A DNA stretch of 14,216 nucleotides, from assembly GCA_951801155.1 (NCBI GenBank), contig CATOLK010000013.1, forward strand, positions 1 through 14,216, in the 5' to 3' direction. This stretch comes from an uncultured Rickettsiales bacterium. Lineage in GTDB: Bacteria > Pseudomonadota > Alphaproteobacteria > Rickettsiales > UBA1997. Under the pieces are notes generated by a model. The model was not told where the DNA came from and searched no databases. It worked only from the letters and a program-made list of their open reading frames with translations. Below are positions 6,881 to 13,426 of this stretch, piece after piece. A program made the position numbers and the translations under genes. Positions within the stretch are counted from its first letter, which is position 1. Each line of letters begins with the position of its first letter.

Positions 6881-8152
6881 ATGGTAAAAGGTTGTAATGA
6901 TAAAGAACAGATGTTAGTATGTTCTTTTTGTGGAAAAACTCAAAAGGAAGTTAGAAAATTAATTGCTGGACCCGGCGGAGTTAATATTTGTGATAGTTGT
7001 GTCGCTTTGTGCGCTGAAGTAGTTAATAATGATATAAACAATTCTGATTTTAATTTTCAGAAGTTAAACCTTAAACCAAAAGATATATTAAATATTTTGA
7101 ACGATTATGTAATTAAGCAAGATAATGTTAAAAAAACACTAGCTGTAGCTGTTTATAATCATTATAAAAGAATCACAAATTCAGAAAAAATTTTAAAAGA
7201 AAGAGATGATACAGAATTAAGTAAATCAAATATATTAATGATAGGAAATACTGGTTGTGGAAAAACTTTACTAGCTCAAACTTTAGCAAGAACGCTCGAT
7301 GTTCCTTTTGCCATAGCAGATGCTACAACTTTAACTGAAGCTGGTTATGTTGGTGATGATGTGGAAAATATTTTAGTTAGATTGTTGCAGGCTGCAAATT
7401 TTAATGTAAAAAAAGCAGAGCAAGGAATAGTTTATATTGACGAAATAGATAAAATTTCAAGAAAAAGCGAAAATCCATCGATAACAAGAGATGTTTCCGG
7501 TGAAGGTGTTCAACAGGCTTTATTGAAGTTAATAGAAGGAACTGTATCTGCTGTACCACCACAAGGTGGAAGAAAACATCCTTTACAAGAGACAATTCAA
7601 ATAAATACACAAAATATTTTGTTTATTTGTGGAGGGGCTTTTGATGGTCTTGATAAAATTATAGCTAGTAGACTAAATAAACATAGTATTGGTTTTGAGG
7701 CTAGCATAAAAGAAGAAAAAGAAAAAGAAAGAAATAAACTTCTTAAGATGGTAGAACCAGACGATTTAGTTAAATATGGAATTATTCCAGAATTAGTTGG
7801 TCGTTTGCCAGTTATTACTTGTTTAGAAGAACTAGATAAAGATGCTTTGGTAAAAATTTTAAAAGAACCAAAAAATTCAATAGTAAAACAGTACTGTAAA
7901 CTTTTCAATTTAGATGATGTAGAATTAGAATTTACAGATAAAGCAATAGAATTAATAGCTGATAAAGCAGTACAGAGAAAAACTGGCGCAAGAGGTTTAA
8001 GAACTATAGTGGAAAATTTACTTTCTGATGCAATGTTTGAAGTTCCTTCTGATAAAAATACAAAAAAGGTTATTGTCAGTGTTAAAAAAGAAAAAGATAG
8101 CGATAAAGAAGAGCTTATTGTTAATATTCAAAAGAAAACGGAGAAAAAATAA
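6881..8152 (+). CDS. clpX: ATP-dependent Clp protease ATP-binding subunit ClpX
   Basis: AAA+ hexameric unfoldase that recognises tagged substrates and threads them into the ClpP peptidase. The 423 residues match the family length. The N-terminal zinc-binding domain has Cys14, Cys17, Cys37 and Cys40. The ATPase core shows Walker A GNTGCGKT (122-129), the pore-1 loop GYVG (155-158), Walker B VYIDEID (184-190), the RKH pore-2 loop (231-233), the arginine finger in ELVGRLP (Arg308) and sensor-2 GAR (369-371). The SIGF loop (269-272) that docks on ClpP is intact, so a ClpP partner is expected, but clpP is not next to it: rodA lies upstream. lon follows with no intervening base. Walker A has Cys where Ser is more usual, a tolerated variation. 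Confidence 0.97.
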   Translation: MVKGCNDKEQMLVCSFCGKTQKEVRKLIAGPGGVNICDSCVALCAEVVNNDINNSDFNFQKLNLKPKDILNILNDYVIKQDNVKKTLAVAVYNHYKRITNSEKILKERDDTELSKSNILMIGNTGCGKTLLAQTLARTLDVPFAIADATTLTEAGYVGDDVENILVRLLQAANFNVKKAEQGIVYIDEIDKISRKSENPSITRDVSGEGVQQALLKLIEGTVSAVPPQGGRKHPLQETIQINTQNILFICGGAFDGLDKIIASRLNKHSIGFEASIKEEKEKERNKLLKMVEPDDLVKYGIIPELVGRLPVITCLEELDKDALVKILKEPKNSIVKQYCKLFNLDDVELEFTDKAIELIADKAVQRKTGARGLRTIVENLLSDAMFEVPSDKNTKKVIVSVKKEKDSDKEELIVNIQKKTEKK

Positions 8153-10573
8153 ATGTTATTGAAAACTGAATATCCTTTGATTCCTTTGGGAGATACGGTA
8201 GTGTTTCCTAATACCAGCACTATGTTTATTATTAATAAGCAAAAGGTTATTTTAGCTATAGAAAAAGCATATTTAAATAATCAAAGTATTTTTTGTGTAG
8301 CAAAAAAAAATGGAAAATTAGATGATGATAAATATATAAAAACTGAAGATGATTTTTTTGAAATTGGAACTTTATGTGAAATAACACAAAAAATTAATAT
8401 GCCAAATGGAGATTTAAAGGTATCCATTAAAGGTCTTGAAAAAATGAGATTAGATAAAATCATTGTTGAAGATGGTGTTTTTAAATGTACAACTAATAAA
8501 ATAAAAGCTATAAAAGTCGATTATACTCCAGAAGAATTAGAAAAAATAAAAACCATATTACTAAATAAGGCTGGGGCTTTTTTAACTTTTCATATGAAAA
8601 CTCCATTTGATATGATGGCAATATTGAAAAGTATGGATAATGATGCTGAATTAGTTTATATTTTGACTAATATATTGAATATAGATATTCAAGCAAAGCA
8701 AAATATATTGGAAGAAAATAGTTTATTGGAACAATATATAAAATTAAATCAATATTTAGAAATAGAAAAAAATTTAATAGATACTGAAAAAGAAATAAAT
8801 AATAAAATAGATAAAAAATTATTAGAACATCAAAAAAAATACTTTTTAAAAGAAAAATTAAAATTTATTAAAAATCAACTAGATGAAGATGATGAAGATG
8901 ATATAGATGAAGAGGCAAAAGGTGACATAGGATATTTTAAAAATAAAATGAAAAAATTAGTTGTAAGTGAAGAAGTTAAGGAAAAATTTAAGAACGAAAT
9001 AAAAAAACTTGAAATTACTCCAACTTATTCACCGGATTATTCCACCACAAAAACTTATTTGGATTGGCTAGTGGATTTGCCTTGGAACACAACAAGTAAA
9101 TTAAAAAATAATTTAGAAGAAGCAGAAAATATTTTAAATGCTGATCACTATGGTTTGGAAGATATTAAAGAAAGAATAATAGAGTTTTTAGCAGTATTTA
9201 AAAAAACCAAAAAATTAAGTGGCCCAATAATATGTTTAGTAGGTCCTCCAGGAGTTGGTAAAACTTCTTTAGCAAAGTCAATAGCTAAAGCTGTAGATAG
9301 AAAATATATAAAAGTTTCATTAGGTGGTATAAGAGATGAGGCCGAAATTAGAGGGCATAGAAAAACTTATGTTGGGGCTATGCCAGGAAAAATTATTCAA
9401 TCTATAAAAAAAGTAAAAACTAATAATCCTTTGATTTTATTGGATGAAATTGATAAAATGGGAACAGATTATAGAGGTGATCCGGCGTCAGCTATGTTAG
9501 AAGTCCTTGATCCAGAGCAGAATAAATCATTTAATGATAATTTTTTAGAAGTTGAATATGATTTATCAAATGTAATGTTTATAGCAACAGCTAATAGTTT
9601 ACAGAATATTCCTATTCCATTACAAGACAGAATGGAGGTAATAAAATTATCAGGTTATACTGAAGATGAAAAACTAGAAATTGTAAAAAATTATTTGATA
9701 AATAAACAATTAAAAAATCATGGTCTTAAAAAGGAAGAATTTGAGATTGATGATAAAACAATTTTGACTATTATAAGAAAATACACTTTTGAAGCTGGTG
9801 TAAGGAACCTTGAGAGAAATATAGAAACCTTAATAAGAAAAGCTACAACTAAAATAGTTAAAGACAAGACTTTAAAAAAGATTATTGTAAATGAAGAAAA
9901 TTTACACGATTATTTAGGTGTTGAAAAAAATTCCTATAACGAAGCAAATAAAGAAGATAAAATTGGAGTTTCTACAGGTTTGGCTTATACAGAGTTTGGT
10001 GGAGATTTGTTATATTTAGAGGCTTTAAAGTTTGATGGAAATGGAAAACTTAATATTACTGGAAAATTAGGTGATGTAATGAAAGAGTCTGTCGAGGCTG
10101 CTTTTAGTTATGTTAGATCTAAAGCAAGTGAAATGGGAATTTCCTCAAAAATATTTAATAAATATGATTTTCATTTACATGTACCAGAAGGAGCAACTCC
10201 AAAAGATGGACCGTCAGCAGGTGTGGCAATTGCATCAGCTTTAATGTCTTGTTTAGCTAATTTAAAAGTTAGAAGCGATACAGCTATGACTGGTGAAATA
10301 ACTTTAACTGGAAAGGTTTTACCAATAGGTGGTTTAAAAGAAAAATTGCTGGCAGCTTTGAGGGGAAATATTAAAAATGTTTTAATTCCAAAAGAAAATG
10401 TAAAGGATTTGGAAAAAATTCCTAAAAAAGTTCAAACTGATATGAATATTATTCCCGTAGAAACTATAGAAGAGGCTTTTAAATATCTTTTAATTGGATA
10501 TAAAATAAAAGATAATAAAAGATTGGATAAAAGCGTGGTAAAAGTGATAAAGAAAGGTAAAAAGAAAAAATAA
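8153..10573 (+). CDS. lon: ATP-dependent Lon protease (LonA type)
   Basis: Cytoplasmic AAA+ serine protease that degrades misfolded and short-lived regulatory proteins. The 806 residues contain the LonA domains in order: N-terminal substrate domain (about 5-200, starting YPLIPLGDTVVFP), helical linker (200-310), and ATPase with Walker A GPPGVGKT (364-371) and Walker B LILLDEID (427-434). The C-terminal protease domain starts at about 600 and carries catalytic Ser688 in PKDGPSAG and the lysine of GGLKEK (Lys729), so the Ser-Lys dyad is complete. The tail ends in a lysine-rich run. An acidic insert (DEDDEDDIDEE, 244-254) sits in the linker. The start codon directly follows the clpX stop codon, with GGAG 9 bases upstream inside clpX, indicating one transcript and coupled translation. 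Confidence 0.97.
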   Translation: MLLKTEYPLIPLGDTVVFPNTSTMFIINKQKVILAIEKAYLNNQSIFCVAKKNGKLDDDKYIKTEDDFFEIGTLCEITQKINMPNGDLKVSIKGLEKMRLDKIIVEDGVFKCTTNKIKAIKVDYTPEELEKIKTILLNKAGAFLTFHMKTPFDMMAILKSMDNDAELVYILTNILNIDIQAKQNILEENSLLEQYIKLNQYLEIEKNLIDTEKEINNKIDKKLLEHQKKYFLKEKLKFIKNQLDEDDEDDIDEEAKGDIGYFKNKMKKLVVSEEVKEKFKNEIKKLEITPTYSPDYSTTKTYLDWLVDLPWNTTSKLKNNLEEAENILNADHYGLEDIKERIIEFLAVFKKTKKLSGPIICLVGPPGVGKTSLAKSIAKAVDRKYIKVSLGGIRDEAEIRGHRKTYVGAMPGKIIQSIKKVKTNNPLILLDEIDKMGTDYRGDPASAMLEVLDPEQNKSFNDNFLEVEYDLSNVMFIATANSLQNIPIPLQDRMEVIKLSGYTEDEKLEIVKNYLINKQLKNHGLKKEEFEIDDKTILTIIRKYTFEAGVRNLERNIETLIRKATTKIVKDKTLKKIIVNEENLHDYLGVEKNSYNEANKEDKIGVSTGLAYTEFGGDLLYLEALKFDGNGKLNITGKLGDVMKESVEAAFSYVRSKASEMGISSKIFNKYDFHLHVPEGATPKDGPSAGVAIASALMSCLANLKVRSDTAMTGEITLTGKVLPIGGLKEKLLAALRGNIKNVLIPKENVKDLEKIPKKVQTDMNIIPVETIEEAFKYLLIGYKIKDNKRLDKSVVKVIKKGKKKK

Positions 10574-10578
10574 ATTAA

Positions 10579-10602
10579 AAATTTTTATAAATATAAAAAT
10601 TT
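10579..10602 (+). terminator. AT-only hairpin after lon (weak terminator candidate)
   Basis: Perfect 11-base arms AAATTTTTATA (10579-10589) and TATAAAAATTT (10592-10602) begin 6 bases after the lon stop codon. The stem has no G-C pair and is followed by CTATTG, not a long T run, so termination may be weak. Confidence 0.35.
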
Positions 10603-10605
10603 CTA

Positions 10606-10634
10606 TTGTAAATTAAAAATAATTATGATATAAT
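10606..10634 (+). promoter_or_regulatory. Probable sigma70-type promoter for the 10664 gene
   Basis: TTGTAA (10606-10611), a 17-base spacer and a consensus TATAAT (10629-10634) lie 29 bases before ATG 10664. The distance to the start codon equals that of the 3529 promoter. It makes the 10664 gene independent of clpX-lon. Confidence 0.65.
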
Positions 10635-10663
10635 ATAGTTATTATTAATTTAAAATAAATATT

Positions 10664-11500
10664 ATGGCTGTAAATGGATACTACTCGGAAAAACAACCGA
10701 GAATATTTAAAGATAAAGAAGGATTTTTTTATAAAAATAAAAGAGAAAGAGCTGAGGAATTTTATCCAGCTGTTTTTGGATCACAATTTTATATTCCAAT
10801 AGGTTTGGGTATAGGTTGTTTGTTAAGTGCTGGATTGTTACCAATTGGAATTGGTTTTTGTATAATCGGTATAGCAGGAGCTGCAGCATCTGTTGCTGCT
10901 GTGGTAAATACTTCAATTAATAAAAAACATTCAAGAAAATTATTTGAAACTATCAGAAATGGAGATGTAAAAGAGATAGAAGAAAAAATAAATAAAATAA
11001 GTAAAAAAACAAAAAGAAATAGAAAACATATTTTAAATGATATGAGAGATAAAAATGGAGATACATTAATTTCTGCAATTATAAATTCTGATAAAATAAA
11101 TGAAGAAAAAAAAGAAGAACTGATAGAAAAATTAATTAAAAATGGAGCAAAAATAGATGAAAAAAACGCTACATTTAAACCAAATGGTAAGGTTAATAAT
11201 AAAATTGATGGTAAAACTCCAATTGAAATTGTTGCAAGTAGAGAAGAAAGTGAAGATAGAAGTAATTTGATTAATTTCTTAGGTGAAAAATATAAAGAAA
11301 GATTGAAAGAAATTAAAAATAAAATAAAAAAATTTAGTGGCTGGCGTCGTTTTTTTAATAAAGATCGTCTTGAAAAATTAAATAAAAAAGCAGAAGAAAC
11401 GACAAATATAATTAAAAATATTCTTCATAATTATGAAGAAGCAACTAGCGATATGGGAATGGAACTAGATGATTTGGAAGATGTTCCATTAATACGATAA
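10664..11500 (+). CDS. Hypothetical protein with membrane hairpin and degenerate ankyrin repeats
   Basis: No family recognised. The 278-residue protein has a charged N-terminus (1-40) and then a Gly/Ala/Ile-rich hydrophobic stretch (about 42-85), long enough for two membrane passes joined by a short Leu-Pro turn. The cytosolic-type remainder is Lys/Glu-rich. Within it, KLFETIRNGDVKEIEEKI (92-109), DKNGDTLISAIINS (129-142) followed by LIEKLIKNGAKID, and DGKTPIEIVASRE (182-194) follow the ankyrin pattern, giving roughly two degenerate repeats. The tail has an amphipathic Lys-rich helix and an acidic end. It has its own promoter and a good terminator about 120 bases downstream. The combination of membrane hairpin and ankyrin segment occurs in host-directed effectors of intracellular bacteria, but that role is only inference. 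No Shine-Dalgarno sequence precedes the ATG. Confidence 0.8.
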   Translation: MAVNGYYSEKQPRIFKDKEGFFYKNKRERAEEFYPAVFGSQFYIPIGLGIGCLLSAGLLPIGIGFCIIGIAGAAASVAAVVNTSINKKHSRKLFETIRNGDVKEIEEKINKISKKTKRNRKHILNDMRDKNGDTLISAIINSDKINEEKKEELIEKLIKNGAKIDEKNATFKPNGKVNNKIDGKTPIEIVASREESEDRSNLINFLGEKYKERLKEIKNKIKKFSGWRRFFNKDRLEKLNKKAEETTNIIKNILHNYEEATSDMGMELDDLEDVPLIR

Positions 11501-11540
11501 TTATTTTTTTAATTAAAATATATAAAAATGTATTTTAGTT

Positions 11541-11587
11541 TATCAAAATCCATAAAAAATTAAGTAATTCTATAGAATATTTTGATA
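11541..11587 (+). other. Stem enclosing a 12-base palindrome
   Basis: Arms TATCAAAAT (11541-11549) and ATTTTGATA (11579-11587) are perfectly complementary, and the enclosed segment ends in the palindrome ATTCTATAGAAT (11567-11578). The structure is AT-rich and lies about 40 bases after the 10664 gene. It may be part of that gene's 3' untranslated region. Confidence 0.35.
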
Positions 11588-11620
11588 ATGAATTTTTAAA
11601 ATTGAATTCTTGTTTTAAGA

Positions 11621-11653
11621 GTAACCTACTATCTTAACTGGTGGGTTATTTTT
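11621..11653 (+). terminator. Rho-independent terminator
   Basis: GTAACCTAC (11621-11629) pairs with GTGGGTTAT (11641-11649), forming a nine-pair stem with two G-T wobbles, an 11-base loop and a T run (11649-11653). The minus strand lacks a T run after the stem, so it serves plus-strand transcription, most simply that of the 10664 gene ending at 11500. Confidence 0.7.
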
Positions 11654-11710
11654 AAATTTTTGAAGAATTAGTATAATTTTTATAAAATTAATATTAATCT
11701 CATTTTTTTG

Positions 11711-11841
11711 GTATACTTTTTTATTTTATTTTTAATATTTTTTAATTTGTTATTCTTGGTATCTAAATTTTATAAACAGTAAATTGCTAATAAAATCTGG
11801 ATTCTGGAATTACGGTTTTTTGGAAAAATAAAAAAGTATAC
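11711..11841. repeat. 17-base perfect inverted repeat enclosing 97 bases
   Basis: GTATACTTTTTTATTTT (11711-11727) is exactly complementary to 11825-11841. Each arm carries GTATAC followed by six Ts on its own strand. It may be a small MITE-like element with TA-flanked ends, or a two-way transcription end between convergent genes. The AT-rich context lowers its statistical weight. Confidence 0.5.
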
Positions 11842-11874
11842 TAGAAGTAAAAAATAGGGCTAATTTATACAAAA

Positions 11875-12654
11875 TTATTTTATATATTTTTTAGCTTCTT
11901 CCAACTCAAACGGAGTATTTACATCTGCTGGAGCTTCTTGAATTAATTTCATTTCTTCAGAGGTAATTATTTTTGCTCTTATAATCATTCCGTTTTCCAG
12001 AGCTCTTAATTGTTCAAGAGATTCTCTGGCTTCTAGAACACCTAATGGTAAAGATACCATTTTTTTAAATGAACTTGCTTTATAAACATAAATACCTATA
12101 TGATGATAATAATCTTTATTTACTGGTTTATCCGGATCCCTTATATAAGGACAAACTGCTCTTGTAAAATATAGAGCTCTTCCTTCTAATTCCCCATTTT
12201 TCAAACCCATAACAATTTTTACATTAGTTGGATCCTCAATAGCTTTTTGATCTTTAAATATCATTCCACAAGTAGCTATATCACAATCTCCTTTTTCAAT
12301 CATTTTAATAAGTGGTAAATTTACTCTAGGATCAACATTTAAACCATCGCCTTGAAAATTTACAATTATATCATATTTTTTTCCAGATGGGTCTATTTGA
12401 TCTAAAGCCGCAGCAATTCTATCAGTTCCCGATGGTAATGTTGGATCTGTTAAAATTGATTTAATACCTATTTTATCACATTCTTCAATAATTTCTTTAT
12501 CTCCAGCTGCAACATAAACGTCACTTTTTATGTATTTCATTACATTTTCACAAACCCTTCTAATAATAGTTTTTCCATTAACTTCTAAAAGCGGTTTATT
12601 TGGTAATCTTGTTGCCTTTAACCTCGCTGGTATTACAGTTATAATATTTGACAT
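11875..12654 (-). CDS. kdsB: 3-deoxy-manno-octulosonate (Kdo) cytidylyltransferase, CMP-Kdo synthetase
   Basis: Activates Kdo with CTP to give CMP-Kdo, the donor for the inner core of LPS; cytoplasmic. The 259 residues are near the usual 245-260. Motifs run in family order: the nucleotide loop IPARLKATRLPNKPL (8-22), SGTDRIA (75-81), VNFQGDGLNVDP (98-109) with the metal-binding Asp103, ALYFTRAVCPYIRD (160-173), YHHIGIYVY (183-191) and ESLEQLRALENG (211-222). The QGDxxxxDP form resembles alphaproteobacterial KdsB more than the QGDEP of enterobacteria. Near the C-terminus the usual (V/I)DTP reads VNTP, placing Asn246 where an acidic residue is expected. The gene starts 21 bases after the HIT-family gene and is probably co-transcribed. 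No Shine-Dalgarno sequence is evident. Confidence 0.93.
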   Translation of the reverse strand: MSNIITVIPARLKATRLPNKPLLEVNGKTIIRRVCENVMKYIKSDVYVAAGDKEIIEECDKIGIKSILTDPTLPSGTDRIAAALDQIDPSGKKYDIIVNFQGDGLNVDPRVNLPLIKMIEKGDCDIATCGMIFKDQKAIEDPTNVKIVMGLKNGELEGRALYFTRAVCPYIRDPDKPVNKDYYHHIGIYVYKASSFKKMVSLPLGVLEARESLEQLRALENGMIIRAKIITSEEMKLIQEAPADVNTPFELEEAKKYIK

Positions 12655-12675
12655 TTTTTGTTAATTTATTAATAA

Positions 12676-13101
12676 TTATTTGTATTGGCCATTTACATAT
12701 TCATTTTTAATGGCTATTTTAATTTTTTCAATAGCAGTTACCATTTCTTCTTCAGAATAAGATTCCTTATGATTATTCCAAACTGTACCCGGCCAATCTG
12801 GATCTCCTTCTTTTCTGCAAATTATATGCACATGTAATTGTGGAGTCATATTTCCTATCATAGCAACATTTGTTTGATTACAAGGAAATAAATTAAACAT
12901 TACTTTTTCGCAACATGCTATTTCTTTCATTAATTTTAGTCTCTCGTCTAATGTCAAATTTAGCATATTTTTAACATTAGGTTTCATTGGAACTAAAAAT
13001 ATCCATGGGTAAAATTTGTTATTTTCAAATAAAACAGTACATAATTCTAAATCTACTATATGTTGTTTTTTCTTTAAAGCCGGAACCAATTCAAAATCCA
13101 T
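12676..13101 (-). CDS. HIT-family (histidine triad) nucleotide-binding protein
   Basis: Small nucleotide hydrolase or transferase of the HIT superfamily, which acts on nucleoside phosphoramidates or dinucleoside polyphosphates; the substrate here is unknown. The 141-residue form starts at ATG 13101 (MDFELVPAL). The signature is QLHVHII (88-94), followed by CRKEGDPDWPGTVW, as in a group of alphaproteobacterial HIT proteins in which Gln replaces the first triad His. The presumed nucleophile, the middle His (His90), is kept. The frame stays open to a TTG at 13152, but those 17 extra residues are low-complexity sequence derived from the repeat, so I reject that start. kdsB follows 21 bases later on the same strand. 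Confidence 0.9.
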   Translation of the reverse strand: MDFELVPALKKKQHIVDLELCTVLFENNKFYPWIFLVPMKPNVKNMLNLTLDERLKLMKEIACCEKVMFNLFPCNQTNVAMIGNMTPQLHVHIICRKEGDPDWPGTVWNNHKESYSEEEMVTAIEKIKIAIKNEYVNGQYK

Positions 13102-13135
13102 TTTTCTAAAATTGTTTTTTAAAAAAATAGAATAA

Positions 13136-13239
13136 AAAAAATATTTTTTCAATAATAAAAAATAATTTGTACTTGGTTCACATCATTTGGGAAAAATTTT
13201 CCTCATTTTTATATATCTTTCACTAATATTTAATAGGAC
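13136..13239 (-). pseudogene. Decayed insertion-sequence fragment, right copy (IS256/Mutator-type transposase C-terminus, tentative)
   Basis: Inverted copy of 9-83 (core identity 41 of 44). On the minus strand a frame open from 13239 reads L-L-N-I-S-E-R-Y-I-K-M-R-K-I-F-P-K and then stops. Skipping one A gives R-K-I-F-P-N-D-V-N-Q, matching the left copy and resembling the R..FPND region of IS256-family transposases. A second one-base correction restores N-Q-Y-K and then KIFF, parallel to the left copy. The copy ends 34 bases before the HIT start codon, the same orientation to the gene as on the left. A shared promoter element is the alternative reading. Confidence 0.42.
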
Positions 13240-13333
13240 TTAATTAATAAATGAATAAAATTTAAAACATACTATTATTTTATAAATAAACATATCAATG
13301 AAAAAATCAAATTAAAACTTATTATTTTACATC

Positions 13334-13415
13334 ATTTATTTATATAATTTCAGACTAAAACATCATTAAAAACTTATTATTTTTCAATAACTAATCTGAA
13401 ATTATACAAATAAAT
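13334..13415 (-). terminator. Long imperfect stem-loop after the ankyrin-repeat gene
   Basis: Arms of 24 bases (13334-13357 and 13392-13415) are complementary at 22 positions and enclose a 34-base loop. It starts 12 bases downstream of the minus-strand ankyrin gene's stop codon, so a transcription end or mRNA-stabilising structure is plausible. No strong T run follows. AAACTTATTATTTT occurs as a direct repeat at about 13314 and 13369, one copy just outside the stem and one in the loop. Confidence 0.5.
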
Positions 13416-13426
13416 ATATAATAATA

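Larger units (their letters stand above)
11501..11874. other. Non-coding gap between convergent genes
   Basis: I see no credible gene in these 374 bases. From left to right they hold an AT stem around a palindrome (11541-11587), a rho-independent terminator (11621-11653) and a 17-base inverted repeat enclosing 97 bases (11711-11841). The segment 11790-11820 is slightly richer in G and C than its surroundings, with a short TCTGGA duplication. Confidence 0.7.

Noticed and set aside
13102..13152. TTG start adding 17 residues to the HIT protein
   Set aside because: Low-complexity AT sequence derived from the repeat; ATG 13101 matches the family N-terminus.
1..13239. The whole block as a composite transposon bounded by inverted repeats
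   Set aside because: The repeats are short and decayed, no intact transposase is present, and the block contains core housekeeping genes of uniform composition.
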